Shown one piece after another: positions 35,245-44,970 of a stretch of 64,000 nucleotides of DNA. Below the pieces are notes generated by a model that worked only from the letters and a program-made list of their open reading frames with translations, ran no database searches and was not told where the DNA came from. The DNA comes from JAWWPY01 sp963822825. GTDB lineage: Bacteria > Actinomycetota > Actinomycetes > Streptosporangiales > Streptosporangiaceae. Location: the NCBI GenBank assembly GCA_963822825.1, contig CAWGIW010000001.1, positions 186,001 through 250,000 of the forward strand, in the 5' to 3' direction. The translations under genes were made by a program, and so were the position numbers. Within the stretch, counting starts at the first letter, position 1. Each line of letters starts with the position of its first letter.

Positions 35245-35778
35245 GTGGGTGATGTGACGGTGACCGGGGACGGTGCTGAGCCGCGGCGCGGAGAGCGGGC
35301 CGAGCCACGGCGTGATGCCGAGGCCGTGCGGCGGTTCATCGAGCGCTTCGCCTCCCTGCTGACCGAGTCGGGCCTGCCGCCGATGCCGGCCCGGATCTTC
35401 GTCGCCCTGCTGGCCACCGATTCCGCCCGCCTCACCGCGGCCGAGCTGGCCGGGCAACTGGGGGTCAGCCCCGCGGCGGTCTCCGGCGGCGTGCGCTATC
35501 TGATTCAGGTCGGAATGGTCAGCCGGGAAAGCGAGGGCGGCTCCCGGCGCCATTACTACCGGGTGCCCGATCGTGTCTGGCCCGAATACCTGCGGGTCCG
35601 GGATCAGATTGTCACGCGCTGGGCCGCCATCATGCGGGAGGGCGCGGATGCGCTCGGCACCAGTTCCCCAGCGGGCGAGCGGCTCGCTGATTCGGCCATG
35701 TTCTTCGACTTCGTCAGCAAGGAACTGCCCCTCATGCTGGACAGGTGGCAGGAATACAAGGACGCGAACCAGGGCTGA
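35245..35778 (+). CDS. MarR/GbsR-family transcriptional regulator
   Basis: About 177 residues from GTG 35245 (VGDVTVTGDGAEPRRGERAE); an ATG at 35182 lies inside the palindromic element and is less likely. Winged helix: FIERFASLLTESGLPPMPAR, ARLTAAELAGQLGVSPAAVS (recognition helix), GGVRYLIQVGMVSRESEGGS and RRHYYRVP (wing). The C-terminal helices (WAAIMREGADALG, MFFDFVSKELPLMLDRWQEY) match GbsR-like proteins that regulate adjacent transporters. It is divergent from the ABC exporter, the likely target. Confidence 0.88.
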   Translation: MGDVTVTGDGAEPRRGERAEPRRDAEAVRRFIERFASLLTESGLPPMPARIFVALLATDSARLTAAELAGQLGVSPAAVSGGVRYLIQVGMVSRESEGGSRRHYYRVPDRVWPEYLRVRDQIVTRWAAIMREGADALGTSSPAGERLADSAMFFDFVSKELPLMLDRWQEYKDANQG

Positions 35779-35893
35779 GTCTCCTCGGCGGGTGGCCCAG
35801 GCGCCGGCGGCAGGCGGCCGAGCGCCGATCTTCGCTAGCCTGGCCACATGATGGCGACGAATGACGGCTGTGGTGAGGAGGCGGGAACGAGAC

Positions 35894-36379
35894 ATGCCCG
35901 GTAGCGAGATGTACGACCCGTCTGGGACGGATGCATCGGACACACTGGACGGAAACCCGGGGGACGACCCTCTGGACACCGGGGTCGCGCCGCCTGACCG
36001 GTGGTCGGCCGGTGAAGGCTTCGGAACCACGGCGGCCGAGGAAGAGGCGGGCGAATCGCTCGACCAGCTGCTCGCCGAGGAGGAGCCGGACCTGGACCCT
36101 TACGCCGAGGAGGACGACGAAGAGGAACTGGTCGAGGACGCCACGCTCGACGGGGCCAATTCGGAAGGGCCAGAGGAGGCCGCTGAGGACCTGCTCGACG
36201 ACGGTCCCGAAGCACGGGCGGGCCGGCTGGTCGCGGAGGACGAGGGTGCGCATCCTGACCAGGAGCCTGACCTTGTCGCGCGTGATGTCGGCATCGACGG
36301 CGGCGCGGCCGGCGCGGAAGAGGCAGCTGTCCACGTGATAGCCGATGATGCGGACTCCGGCCCCCCCACCGGAAACTGA
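35894..36379 (+). CDS. DUF5709 acidic protein
   Basis: About 161 residues from ATG 35894 (MPGSEMYDPSGTDASDTLDG). Very acidic and probably disordered. Family motifs: GVAPPDRWSAGEGFGTTAAE, then EEAGESLDQLLAEEEPDLDP and ARAGRLVAEDEGAHPDQEPD, LVARDVGIDGGAAGAEEAAV. DUF5709 is restricted to actinobacteria; its function is unknown. Confidence 0.85.
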   Translation: MPGSEMYDPSGTDASDTLDGNPGDDPLDTGVAPPDRWSAGEGFGTTAAEEEAGESLDQLLAEEEPDLDPYAEEDDEEELVEDATLDGANSEGPEEAAEDLLDDGPEARAGRLVAEDEGAHPDQEPDLVARDVGIDGGAAGAEEAAVHVIADDADSGPPTGN

Positions 36380-36473
36380 TCACCGCGAGCCACCCCGGCG
36401 GCGGTCTCGCGAGGAGCAGTCTGGCCGGGCGGCAACGGCACCGGATCTTGGAGCACCCAGGTGAGGACATGAC

Positions 36474-38720
36474 GTGAAGGTGCCGGGGCTGAGAATCTCG
36501 GATCCCGGGCTGACCTCGCTGAAGAGCGCGGCACGCCCGGCGATCATGATGCCTGCCATGTTCGCGCTGGCCGACCAAGTAATCAGGCAGCCACAGGCCG
36601 CCATCTTCGCCGCGTTCGGTTCCTTCGCGGTGCTGGTGCTGGTGGACTTCGGCGGGCCTCCGCGGACCCGGCTCACCGCCTACCTGTCCCTGGCGGTCGC
36701 CGGGATCGTGCTCATCGTCGTGGGCACGCTGTGCTCACAGAACGCCTGGCTCGCCGCGGGCGCCATGGCCGCGGTGGGGTTCATGATCCTCTTCTCGGGG
36801 GTGATCAACGGCTATTTCGCGGCCGCCGCGACAGCGGGGATTCTCCTGTTCGTCTTGCCGGTCGCCGTCCCGGCGCCAGTCTCCGCGATCCCGTGGCGCC
36901 TGGCTGGCTTCGGCCTGGCCGCGGGCGCGGGGATCTGCGCGGCCATGCTGCTGTGGCCGCCACGGCGGCAGGCCACGCTCAGCAGCGACGCGGCCCGTGC
37001 CTGCCTGGCCCTCGCGGACCTGGCCGACAGCGCATTCTCCGGCGACCAGCAGGCCATCGAGGCCCGCGTCGCCGCGGCCCGGGAAGCCGTCAAGGCCCTG
37101 GGCAGCCGATTCCAGTCCATCCCGCACCAGCCGACGGGGCCGACCCGGCCGACCGCCGCGTTCGCCGGGCTCGCCGACGAACTCCGGTGGCTGCTGGAAT
37201 CACTGGTGAACGTCACCAAGCCCGCCGGACTGAACGGGCCCGAGCTGTGCCGGCAGGAGAACGGCGAGACGATGGCGGCCGCGGCCGCCGCCCTGCGGGC
37301 CAGCGCGGCCCGGCTGGCCGGAGGAGACGACGTCCCCGACACCGGCCGGCTGGAGCAGGCACAAGAGGCCATGGTCCGGGCGCTCACCCAGCGCATTTCG
37401 CAGTTGCCCGCGGACGCTGACGAGCAGGCCGTGGAGGCCATGCTCGGGCGGTCGTTCCGGAGCCGCGCGATTTCCTACTCGGCCCGGCAGATCGCCAGCG
37501 ACGCCCTCATCGCCAGCGGCGCGCCGCCGCTGCCGGACACCGTGGCCGCCACCAGTGGCGGCGACACGCTGCTGGCGGTGCGGCAATTCGCCGTCGAGCA
37601 CGCCAGCGCGCGGTCCGTGTGGTTCCGCAACAGCGTCCGCGGTGCCGCCGGGCTGGCCGTCGCCGTGTTCATCGCCCAGAAAACCGGTCTCCAGCACTCC
37701 TTCTGGGTGGTTCTCGGGACGCTGTCGGTGCTGCGCTCGAACGCGCTGGGCACCGGCCGGACCATCGTGAGCGCGCTCGCCGGGACCGCCGCCGGGATCC
37801 TCGTCGGCGCGGCCATCCTCATCCCGGTCGGCGGCCACCAGACGGTGCTGTGGGCCATCCTCCCGGTGGCGGTGCTGATCGCTGCCTACGCTCCGCGGGT
37901 GGTCTCGTTCGCGGCCGGGCAGGCCGCGTTCACCGTCGTCATCCTGATCCTGTTCAACATCATCCAGCCGGTCGGCTGGAAGGTCGGCCTCATCCGCATC
38001 GAGGACGTCGCGATCGGCTTCGCCGTCAGCCTGGGCGTCGGCCTGGTGTTCTGGCCACGCGGTGCGGCGACGTTGCTGCGGGAGAACATCGCCGCTGCCT
38101 ACTCCCGGGCCGCGGACTACTTCGCGGCCGCGGCGGAACGGCTGACCGGTAACGGCCAGACCGGCGATCCCGGCCACGCCGGGGACACCGCCGCGACCGC
38201 CGTGCATCAGCTCGACGACTCGTTCCGCCAGTACCTGGCCGAGCGGTCCGCGAAACGCGCGGACCCGGAAAGCGTGGCCAGGGTGGTCGCGGGCGCCGGA
38301 CGGGTGCTGCGCGCCGGACGATCGATGGCCGCGCTGAGCCAGATGGCGGCGCTGGACGGAGCCCCGGCGGCCGGCCAGGCGACCGACGGCGACGGAAGGG
38401 CGGCGTGGTCCGGCGCGGTGCCATGCGGTATGAGCATCGACCGGGAGATCCAGGCGCTGCGCTCCTGGTATGTCACACTCGGTGATTCCATCGTCAACGG
38501 GACGACGGTGCCCCGGCCGCAGCCCCCTGATCCCGATGGCCGCAGGCAGCTCCTGCAGTGCGTACGCGAGGCCATCGTGAGCGGCGAGGAGTCCGAGCTC
38601 CACGGGGCGATGTCCGTGCTCTGGGCCAGCTATCACCTGGACGTCCTGCGCCACCTGGAGACGCATCTCGGCCCGCAGGCCGCCGTGGCGGTCGGCCAGG
38701 AAGAAACCGTGAATGGCTGA
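36474..38720 (+). CDS. FUSC-family membrane protein (aromatic-acid-exporter-like)
   Basis: 748 residues from GTG 36474. Two blocks of about six TMs (residues about 40-170 and 385-530) with cytoplasmic helical domains after each, as in FUSC/YccS/AaeB proteins. RPAIMMPAMFALADQVIRQP and FAAFGSFAVLVLVDFGGPPR begin the first block; SVRGAAGLAVAVFIAQKTGL, then QHSFWVVLGTLSVLRSNALG begin the second, which carries the FUSC signature. Likely a proton-coupled efflux protein for aromatic or toxic acids. It overlaps the nhaA start by 8 bp. Frame intact. Confidence 0.87.
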   Translation: MKVPGLRISDPGLTSLKSAARPAIMMPAMFALADQVIRQPQAAIFAAFGSFAVLVLVDFGGPPRTRLTAYLSLAVAGIVLIVVGTLCSQNAWLAAGAMAAVGFMILFSGVINGYFAAAATAGILLFVLPVAVPAPVSAIPWRLAGFGLAAGAGICAAMLLWPPRRQATLSSDAARACLALADLADSAFSGDQQAIEARVAAAREAVKALGSRFQSIPHQPTGPTRPTAAFAGLADELRWLLESLVNVTKPAGLNGPELCRQENGETMAAAAAALRASAARLAGGDDVPDTGRLEQAQEAMVRALTQRISQLPADADEQAVEAMLGRSFRSRAISYSARQIASDALIASGAPPLPDTVAATSGGDTLLAVRQFAVEHASARSVWFRNSVRGAAGLAVAVFIAQKTGLQHSFWVVLGTLSVLRSNALGTGRTIVSALAGTAAGILVGAAILIPVGGHQTVLWAILPVAVLIAAYAPRVVSFAAGQAAFTVVILILFNIIQPVGWKVGLIRIEDVAIGFAVSLGVGLVFWPRGAATLLRENIAAAYSRAADYFAAAAERLTGNGQTGDPGHAGDTAATAVHQLDDSFRQYLAERSAKRADPESVARVVAGAGRVLRAGRSMAALSQMAALDGAPAAGQATDGDGRAAWSGAVPCGMSIDREIQALRSWYVTLGDSIVNGTTVPRPQPPDPDGRRQLLQCVREAIVSGEESELHGAMSVLWASYHLDVLRHLETHLGPQAAVAVGQEETVNG

Positions 38721-40602
38721 ACCCGCGACGACGGCCTCCCCGTTCTCCGGGCGCACCGCCTGGGCCCGCAACCTCCAGACCCCGCTCCGGCAGTTCCTGC
38801 GCACCGAGACGGGCAGCGCGGCGGTGTTGCTGGCCGCCACGGTCGCCGCACTCGCCTGGGCGAACATCGACTCCGCGTCGTATGCGGCCTTCTGGCGGAC
38901 GCTGCTGTCGGTTCACCTCGGCCGGGCCAGCGTGTCGCAGGACCTGAACGGCTGGGTCAACTCCGGGCTGATGACGTTCTTCTTCCTGGTGGTCGGGCTA
39001 GAGGCACGCCGCGAGTTCGACATGGGCGAACTACGCGACCGGCGGCGGGTCGCGCTGCCGCTGCTGGCCGGCATCGGCGGGATGATCGTCCCGATCGCCA
39101 TCTATCTCGCCTTCAACGCGGGGCGCCCGTCGGCGCACGGCTGGGGCACGGCCATGTCCACCGACACCGCGTTCGCCCTGGGCATGCTGGCCCTCGTCGG
39201 CCCGCGCTTCCCGGATCGCCTGCGCACCTACCTGCTCACCTTCGCCGTCGTTGATGACCTGGTCGGGCTGGGGGTCATCGCGGTTGCCTACAGCCGCCAC
39301 ATCGCGGTCGCCGCGCTCCTGGCCGGACTGGCGATCCTCGGCGTGGCCCTGGTCATCAGGCCCATCGGCGTCCGCAGCGGCCCCGTCTACGCCCTGCTCG
39401 GGGCGGCGGCGTGGATCGCGCTCTTCAAGTCCGGCGTCGACCCGGTCGTGGCCGGCCTGGCCCTGGGCCTGATGGCGTACGCCTACCCGGCCGCGCGCCC
39501 CGATCTGGAACGCGCCACGGACCTGTTCCGGCTGTACCGCGAGCAGCCGACACCGGAACTGGCCCGGTCGGCCAGCGCCGGGCTGTCGTCGGCGCTGTCC
39601 CCCAACGAACGGCTGCAGCAGTTCCTGCACCCGTGGACGAGCTACGTCATCGTGCCCCTGTTCGCGCTGGCCAACGCGGGCATCACGGTCACTCCCAGCT
39701 TCCTGGCCAGGGCGTACACCACGCCGATCACGCTCGGCATCCTGCTCGGTTATGTCGCCGGCAAGCCGCTCGGCATCGCCGGCACCACCTGGCTGGTCAC
39801 CCGGCTCAGCCACGGCCGGCTCAGCCCGCCGGTCGGCTGGGCCTCGGTCACCGGGGCGGGCACGATCGCCGGGATCGGCTTCACCGTGTCGCTGCTCATC
39901 GCCGCGCTGGCCTTCAGCGGCGCGCAACTTCAGGACGCCAAGCTCGGCGTCCTGTCCGCGGCGCTCTGCGCGTCGGGACTGACATGGCTCGTCTTCCGGG
40001 TGACCGAGATGCTTCCCAAGCCGCTGAAGCTGCGGGCCCTGCTCGGCACCGCCGAGGTCATCACGGATCTTGCTGTTCCGGTCGATCCCGATCGCGACCA
40101 CCTGCGCGGCCCACGGGAGTCGCCGGTGACGGTCGTTGAGTATGGTGATTTTGAATGTCCCTACTGCGGCCAGGCCGAGCCGGCCGTCCGCGCACTGCTC
40201 GCCGACTTCGGCGACGTGCGGTACGTGTGGCGGCATCTCCCGCTCACCGACGTCCACCCGCGTGCTCAGCTGGCCGCCGAGGCCAGCGAGGCCGCCGCCA
40301 AACAGGGAGCGTTCTGGGAAATGCATGACCTGCTGCTGGGCCACCAGGACGCGCTCAAGCCGCAGGATCTGGTCCGCTACGCGCATGACCTGGGCCTCAA
40401 TGCCGAGACGTTCGCCGAGGATGTCAGGAAACACGTCGGCGCGGCCCGGGTCGCCGAAGATGTCGACTCGGCCGACCTGAGCACGGTGTCGGGCACCCCG
40501 ACCTTCTTCATCAACGGGGGACGGCACTACGGCGCCTACGACATCGACACGCTCTCGGCCGCGGTCAAGGCCGCCCGCGCGCGAGCGTTCATCGCGTCAT
40601 GA
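38713..40602 (+). CDS. nhaA: NhaA Na+/H+ antiporter fused to a DsbA/thioredoxin-like domain
   Basis: 629 residues from ATG 38713. Residues about 30-420 are NhaA: GWVNSGLMTFFFLVVGLEAR, GWGTAMSTDTAFALGMLALV and FAVVDDLVGLGVIAVAYS, with the paired Asp of the ion-binding site (DD). Residues about 450-625 are a thioredoxin-fold domain with active site FECPYCGQAEPAV and the cis-Pro loop VSGTPTFFINGG. NhaA-thioredoxin fusions are known in actinobacteria; redox control of the antiporter is plausible but unproven. It exchanges Na+ for H+ at the membrane. Confidence 0.93.
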   Translation: MAEPATTASPFSGRTAWARNLQTPLRQFLRTETGSAAVLLAATVAALAWANIDSASYAAFWRTLLSVHLGRASVSQDLNGWVNSGLMTFFFLVVGLEARREFDMGELRDRRRVALPLLAGIGGMIVPIAIYLAFNAGRPSAHGWGTAMSTDTAFALGMLALVGPRFPDRLRTYLLTFAVVDDLVGLGVIAVAYSRHIAVAALLAGLAILGVALVIRPIGVRSGPVYALLGAAAWIALFKSGVDPVVAGLALGLMAYAYPAARPDLERATDLFRLYREQPTPELARSASAGLSSALSPNERLQQFLHPWTSYVIVPLFALANAGITVTPSFLARAYTTPITLGILLGYVAGKPLGIAGTTWLVTRLSHGRLSPPVGWASVTGAGTIAGIGFTVSLLIAALAFSGAQLQDAKLGVLSAALCASGLTWLVFRVTEMLPKPLKLRALLGTAEVITDLAVPVDPDRDHLRGPRESPVTVVEYGDFECPYCGQAEPAVRALLADFGDVRYVWRHLPLTDVHPRAQLAAEASEAAAKQGAFWEMHDLLLGHQDALKPQDLVRYAHDLGLNAETFAEDVRKHVGAARVAEDVDSADLSTVSGTPTFFINGGRHYGAYDIDTLSAAVKAARARAFIAS

Positions 40603-40629
40603 GGAGGCTGGGTTGAAGGGACTGGGCCA

Positions 40630-41508
40630 GTGGGCATGATGAAAGTGGTGGGCCTGGTGCTGCACCCCGCCCGGGACTGCACCCCGGCGATGGGCATGAT
40701 CACCGACTGGGCACGGGACCGTCACGTGAACGTGCTCGGGCTGGACGGCGAGACCAACCGGATCACCGGCGACGTCACCGTCTGCACCCCGCAGGCCATG
40801 GCCGAACGCGCCGACCTGCTGGTCAGCCTGGGCGGGGATGGCACCATGCTGCGGACGATGCGGCTGGCCTCGGGGACCGGCACGCCAGTGCTCGGCGTGA
40901 ACGTGGGCCGGCTCGGCTTCCTGGCCGAGGTCGACATCCCGGAACTGCCCGCCGCGCTGTCCGCCATCGACTCTCACCAGTTCACCACCGAGCCGCGGGC
41001 CGGGGTCTCGGCCGCGTTCGCCGGCCAGCGCACCCCGGCCTTCAACACCCTGGCCTTCAACGACATCGCCCTGGCCCGGATCCCCGGCAACGGCCGGATC
41101 GCCGCAGTGGAACTCCGGGTGGAAGGGAACCCGTTCGTGCGGTACGCGGCCGACGCGGTGATCGTGGCCACACCGACCGGCTCCACCGCGTACAGTTTCT
41201 CCGCCGGCGGTCCCATCGTCTCCCCCAGCGCCGAAGGCCTGCTCGTCACCCCAGTGGCCCCGCACTCAGCCTTCAACCGGTCGCTGTTCCTGTCCAGTGG
41301 CGAGAAGCTCGCGCTCACCGTGCTGCCGGTCAGCGGCGAACTGGCGGCGGAGGCCGACGGCATCGTGGTCGGGCACGTGATCGCGGGCGACACGATCGAC
41401 GTCACCCTCCTGCCCGGTGCCGCGAAGGTGGTCAGGCTCGGCCGCACCACGTTCTACCAGCGTGCGCAGCGCAGGCTCCGGCTCACCGGCTCGGCTGAGG
41501 TCGAATGA
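40630..41508 (+). CDS. nadK: ATP-NAD kinase
   Basis: About 292 residues from GTG 40630 (ATGs at 40636 and 40639 also fit). NAD kinase motifs: SLGGDGTMLRTM (GGDGT), GVNVGRLGFLAEV, NTLAFNDIALAR (NE/D motif) and ATPTGSTAYSFSAGGPIVSP. The last 60 residues form the beta-sandwich end. It phosphorylates NAD to NADP. This family is usually essential and often present twice in actinobacteria. Confidence 0.9.
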   Translation: MGMMKVVGLVLHPARDCTPAMGMITDWARDRHVNVLGLDGETNRITGDVTVCTPQAMAERADLLVSLGGDGTMLRTMRLASGTGTPVLGVNVGRLGFLAEVDIPELPAALSAIDSHQFTTEPRAGVSAAFAGQRTPAFNTLAFNDIALARIPGNGRIAAVELRVEGNPFVRYAADAVIVATPTGSTAYSFSAGGPIVSPSAEGLLVTPVAPHSAFNRSLFLSSGEKLALTVLPVSGELAAEADGIVVGHVIAGDTIDVTLLPGAAKVVRLGRTTFYQRAQRRLRLTGSAEVE

Positions 41509-41624
41509 CACAGACCCGCACGGGTACCGTGTGGCACAAACGAGATCTCCGCGCGGGATGGATGGCCAGCCGTTGATGGTTGGTGTGATTAATGGCGGGC
41601 GAACACCCTGGAAGGGCTGTGATC

Positions 41625-42546
41625 ATGGTGCGAGACCCGGGGGACCTCTACGAGGTGAGCCCAGACGCGCCGGAACTTGACGGGGCGGCCCTGCTGTACT
41701 ACCTCGACGGGTTCATCGACGCGGGCGCGGCAGGCAAGCTGCTCACCGCGCACCTGCTGGGCACGCTCGAACATCAGGAGGTGGCCCGGTTCGACGTGGA
41801 CCGCCTGATCGACTACCGGTCCCGCAGGCCACCGATGATCTTCGAGAGGGATCACTGGGAGCACTACGACGCTCCCGAACTGGCGATGCACCTGATGCGG
41901 GACGCGGCCGGCGCCGTTCCTGCTGCTGAACGGGCCTGAGCCGGACCACGAGTGGGAGAGTTTCGCCGTGGGTGTACGCGACCTGGCCAGGCGGATGGGA
42001 ACCGGGCTCACGGTCGGGTTCCACGGCATCCCCATGGGCGCCCCGCACACCAGGCCGCTGGGCGTGACCGCGCACGGGACCAGGTCTGGCCTGACCGAGG
42101 GCTACCCGCCGCTGGTGGACCGGCTCCAGGTACCGGGCAGCGCGGCCGCCCTGCTGGAGTTCCGGCTGGGTGAGGAAGACCGCCCCGCGGTCGGGTTCGC
42201 GGTCCACGTCCCGCACTACCTCGCCCAGGCGGCGTACCCCGCCGCCGCGGTGACCCTGCTCGACTCGGTGGCCAAGGCCACCGGGCTGCAACTGCCCGAC
42301 GAGACGCTGCGCGAGGCCGCGGAGCAGACCGACGATGAGATCCGGCGGCAGGTGGAAGGCTCCGAGGAGATCACCGAGGTCGTTCAGGCGCTGGAACGTC
42401 AGTACGACGCGTACGCCGAGGGAGCCGACCGCGACGGCCTGCTGGCCGACGGCGAGGACCGGATGCCGACCGCCGATGAACTCGGCGCCCAGTTCGAGCA
42501 GTTCCTCGCCGAGCAGCAGGGCCGCACCGACTCCCCCGACGCCTGA
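41625..42546 (+). CDS. PAC2-family protein (proteasome-assembly-chaperone-like, frameshift near 41915)
   Basis: Starts at ATG 41625 (MVRDPGDLYEVSPDAPELDG; 41592 also possible). First frame: AALLYYLDGFIDAGAAGKLL, then LEHQEVARFDVDRLIDYRSR and YDAPELAMHLMRDAAG. It breaks near 41915 in a C/G run, and the next frame continues FLLLNGPEPDHEWESFAVGV, then GFHGIPMGAPHTRPLGVTAH, PAVGFAVHVPHYLAQAAYPA, with an acidic C-terminus. PAC2 proteins occur widely in actinobacteria that have 20S proteasomes. Full length about 305 residues. Confidence 0.85.
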
Positions 42547-42603
42547 CTCCCTGGCGGCTGGCCCATGACCGGCTGCTTCCTGGCCGGGGCGCGGCCGACC
42601 GGG

Positions 42604-43092
42604 TCAGGCTACTTCGCGGAGCCTCCCGGTGGCCACGTCGAAGACGAAGCCGCGGACGGAGTCGGTGTGCGGGATGAACGGGCTCGCCTTGATCCGCGCG
42701 ATCGACTGGCGGACGTCATCGTCGAGGTCGGGGAAGGCCTCAGCCGCCCAGGCCGGCTTGATGCCCGTCTCCTTCTGGATGCTCGCCTTGAAGTCGTCGT
42801 CGGTGAACGTGAGCATCCCGCAGTCGGTGTGATGGATGAGGATGATCTCGCGGGTCCCGAGCAGGCGCTGGCTGATGGTGAGCGAGCGGATCTCATCATC
42901 GGTGATGACACCGCCCGCGTTGCGGATGACGTGAGCCTCGCCCTCCACGAGCCCGAGGATCGCGTACACGTTGAGCCTGGCATCCATGCAGGCGACCACG
43001 GCCACACCCTTGCCCGGGGGAAGCGGCAGTGGGCCGTGGAACGCCGCGGCGTAGCGTTCGTTGTTGGCGAGCAGTTCGTCAGTAGCGGTCAT
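42604..43092 (-). CDS. Beta-class carbonic anhydrase
   Basis: 162 residues. Zinc and catalytic residues are visible: Cys and Asp-Arg in VVACMDARLNVYAILGL, His and Cys in ILIHHTDCGMLTFTDDDFKA, and VIRNAGGVITDDEIRSL. The short length and the MTATDELLANNERYAAAF start match the type II beta-CA group of actinobacteria (Rv1284-like). It interconverts CO2 and bicarbonate. Divergent from unannotated sequence at 43.1 kb. Confidence 0.92.
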   Translation of the reverse strand: MTATDELLANNERYAAAFHGPLPLPPGKGVAVVACMDARLNVYAILGLVEGEAHVIRNAGGVITDDEIRSLTISQRLLGTREIILIHHTDCGMLTFTDDDFKASIQKETGIKPAWAAEAFPDLDDDVRQSIARIKASPFIPHTDSVRGFVFDVATGRLREVA

Positions 43093-43266
43093 CGCCAGTC
43101 CTCCTTGAGTGGTGCGCCTCCTGAGCGTAACCTGCGGGCGCCGAAGGCCCAGGTCATATCCCTGTTAATCCAATCGGAATAATCAAAATAGGGCCAGCCC
43201 GGGACGGGTGTCGAGGGCCGGGCCGGGCCTAGGTCGGGGGCGGTGATCCTTTGGTGGTGTGGCTGG

Positions 43267-44206
43267 TCATGCGGCCGGGTTGTGGAAGTAGTGGCCCTGG
43301 TCGAGGTCGTCGATGAGCCCGGGCTGGGTCGGCTGCCATCCCAGCAGCTCGCGGGTCAGCGCGCTGGAGGCCGGGCTGTCGGCGCGCGAGGAAGCCGGCC
43401 AGCCAGGCGAAGTGCTCGGCTGCGTCCTCGGGAGCGATGGAGACCACCGGGAGGTCGAGATGGCGGCCGATCACCTCGGCGATGTCGCGGATCGGCACGC
43501 CCTCGTCGGCGACCGCGTGCAGCGTCGATCCCGCCGGGGCGTTCTCCAGCGCCAGGCGGAAGAGGTGCGCGGCATCGAGCCGGTGCACGGCGGGCCAGCG
43601 GTTGGACCCGTCGCCGATGTAGCCGGAGACGCCCTTGTCGCGGGCGATGCCGACCAGGGTCGCCATGAAGCCGTTGTCTCCGTCGCCGTGAACCGTCGGA
43701 GGGAGTCGCACGACGGACGAGCGGACGCCGCGGGAGGCGAGGGAGAGCGTCAGCTCGGCGGTGGCCAGCCGGGTCTGCGGACCGCCGCCCAGGGCGGCCA
43801 TCGGCCGGGTCAGGACCCATGCCCGTCCCGTTCGGTCGCCACCCGCCCCGGTGCGAGCCCGAGCGTCCCGGAGGCGATGACGAACGGTCGATCAGAACCC
43901 GCCAGCGCCGTCGCCGATCGTCTCGACGGCGCGGCGATCCGCATCGGCAGCGCCCTGGAAGTCCCCCGAGAACGCGATGTCGTGCTTGAACGCGAGGTGG
44001 ATCACGCCGTCCGACGCGGCCGCGGCACTCCGCAGGCTGTCGAGATCATCGAGAGTGCCGCGCTGCACCTCTGCCCCGGCGGCGGTGAGGGCGGCGGCCG
44101 AGGCATCCGAGCGGGCCAGCCCGACGACCTGATGGCCCGCGCCGATGAGCTCGGGAACGACGGCGGAGCCGATCCAGCCGGACGCGCCGGTGACGAAAAC
44201 ACGCAT
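43267..44206 (-). CDS. NAD(P)-dependent epimerase/SDR (frameshifted)
   Basis: Starts at ATG 44206 with MRVFVTGASGWIGSAVVPEL, the NAD-binding GxxGxxG. First frame ends near 43895 after DGVIHLAFKHDIAFSGDFQG. The middle (TRLATAELTLSLASRGVRSS, then VVRLPPTVHGDGDNGFMATL, HRLDAAHLFRLALENAPAGS) reads in another frame, and the true C-terminus (LLGWQPTQPGLIDDLDQGHY, then FHNPAA) in a third, ending at 43267. About 310 residues in total; extended-SDR proteins related to NAD-dependent dehydratases. Divergent from the TetR gene, which probably represses it. Confidence 0.82.
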
Positions 44207-44262
44207 GAGAAACCTCCAGGTGCTCGGCCGTCCTCGGCACAGGGTGTGGGCCAGGACGGCTC

Positions 44263-44313
44263 GATGTCAGTTGCTGTCATCACTATAGCACCTGATGTCA
44301 GTCGCTGTCATCA
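44263..44313. promoter_or_regulatory. Two TetR-type operator palindromes between divergent genes
   Basis: GATGTCAGTTGCTGTCATCA (44263-44282) and GATGTCAGTCGCTGTCATCA (44294-44313) have half-sites TGATGnCAG ... CTGnCATCA and start 31 bp apart, three helical turns. CTATAG between them resembles a -10 element. They lie in the 120-bp space between epimerase and TetR starts, so the TetR protein probably controls both genes here. Confidence 0.72.
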
Positions 44314-44327
44314 AGTACGATCGGGGC

Positions 44328-44896
44328 ATGAGTCGCTGGGAGCCAGACGCGCGCGGCCGGCTCGAGCAGGCGGCGCTGGAGCTCTACGGCGAGCGCGGGT
44401 TCGAACAGACCACGGTGGCGGAGATCGCCGAGCGGGCGGGGCTCACCGAGCGAACGTTCTTCCGGCACTTCGCCGACAAGCGCGAGGTGCTGTTCTGCGG
44501 GCGCCGGCGCACTGCAGGACCTCCTCGTGAGCACCGTCGCCAGCGCGCCTGATTCCGCGGCGCCGATCGACGCGGTCGCCGCGGCCCTCGAGGCCGCCGG
44601 CGCCCTGCTCCAGGAGCGCCGCGAATACGCCCGGCAGCGCCAGGCCATCATCGCCGCGAACGCAGAGCTGCAAGAACGCGAGCTGATCAAGCTCGCATCA
44701 CTCGCCGCGGCGCTCGCCGACGCGTTGCGCCAGCGCGGCGTCAGCAGAGCCGGCCGCGAGCCTGACCGCCGAGGCCGGGATCGCCGTCTTCAAGATCGCG
44801 TTCGAACGCTGGGTCAACGAAACCAACCAGCGAGACCTGCCGCAGCTCATCCGAGAGTCGCTCGACGAGCTCAAAGCCGTGACCGCGGGCAAATGA
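44328..44896 (+). CDS. TetR-family repressor (frameshifted twice)
   Basis: Starts at ATG 44328 (MSRWEPDARGRLEQAALELY). HTH: GFEQTTVAEIAERAGLTERT, then FFRHFADKREVLF. It breaks near 44500; the next frame continues SAPIDAVAAALEAA-like sequence (IDAVAAALEAAGALLQERRE, YARQRQAIIAANAELQEREL, IKLASLAAALADALRQRGVS). It breaks near 44750 and ends EAGIAVFKIAFERWVNETNQ, RDLPQLIRESLDELKAVTAG at 44896. About 190 residues. The duplicated palindrome upstream is its likely operator. Confidence 0.82.
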
Positions 44897-44970
44897 TCAC
44901 CGGAGGCTTCCGCTTGTCAGCTCGCCACGCCGTCACCAACGTCCGTGGTCAGTACCTCACGGGACACGCC

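Noticed and set aside
36474..38720. Fusaric-acid-resistance assignment for the FUSC gene
   Set aside because: The fold is clear but substrate cannot be inferred; only the family name is used.
37200..38867. 555-residue minus-strand ORF inside the FUSC/nhaA genes
   Set aside because: Shadow frame; no TM or domain pattern, and the overlapping plus-strand genes are intact and conserved.
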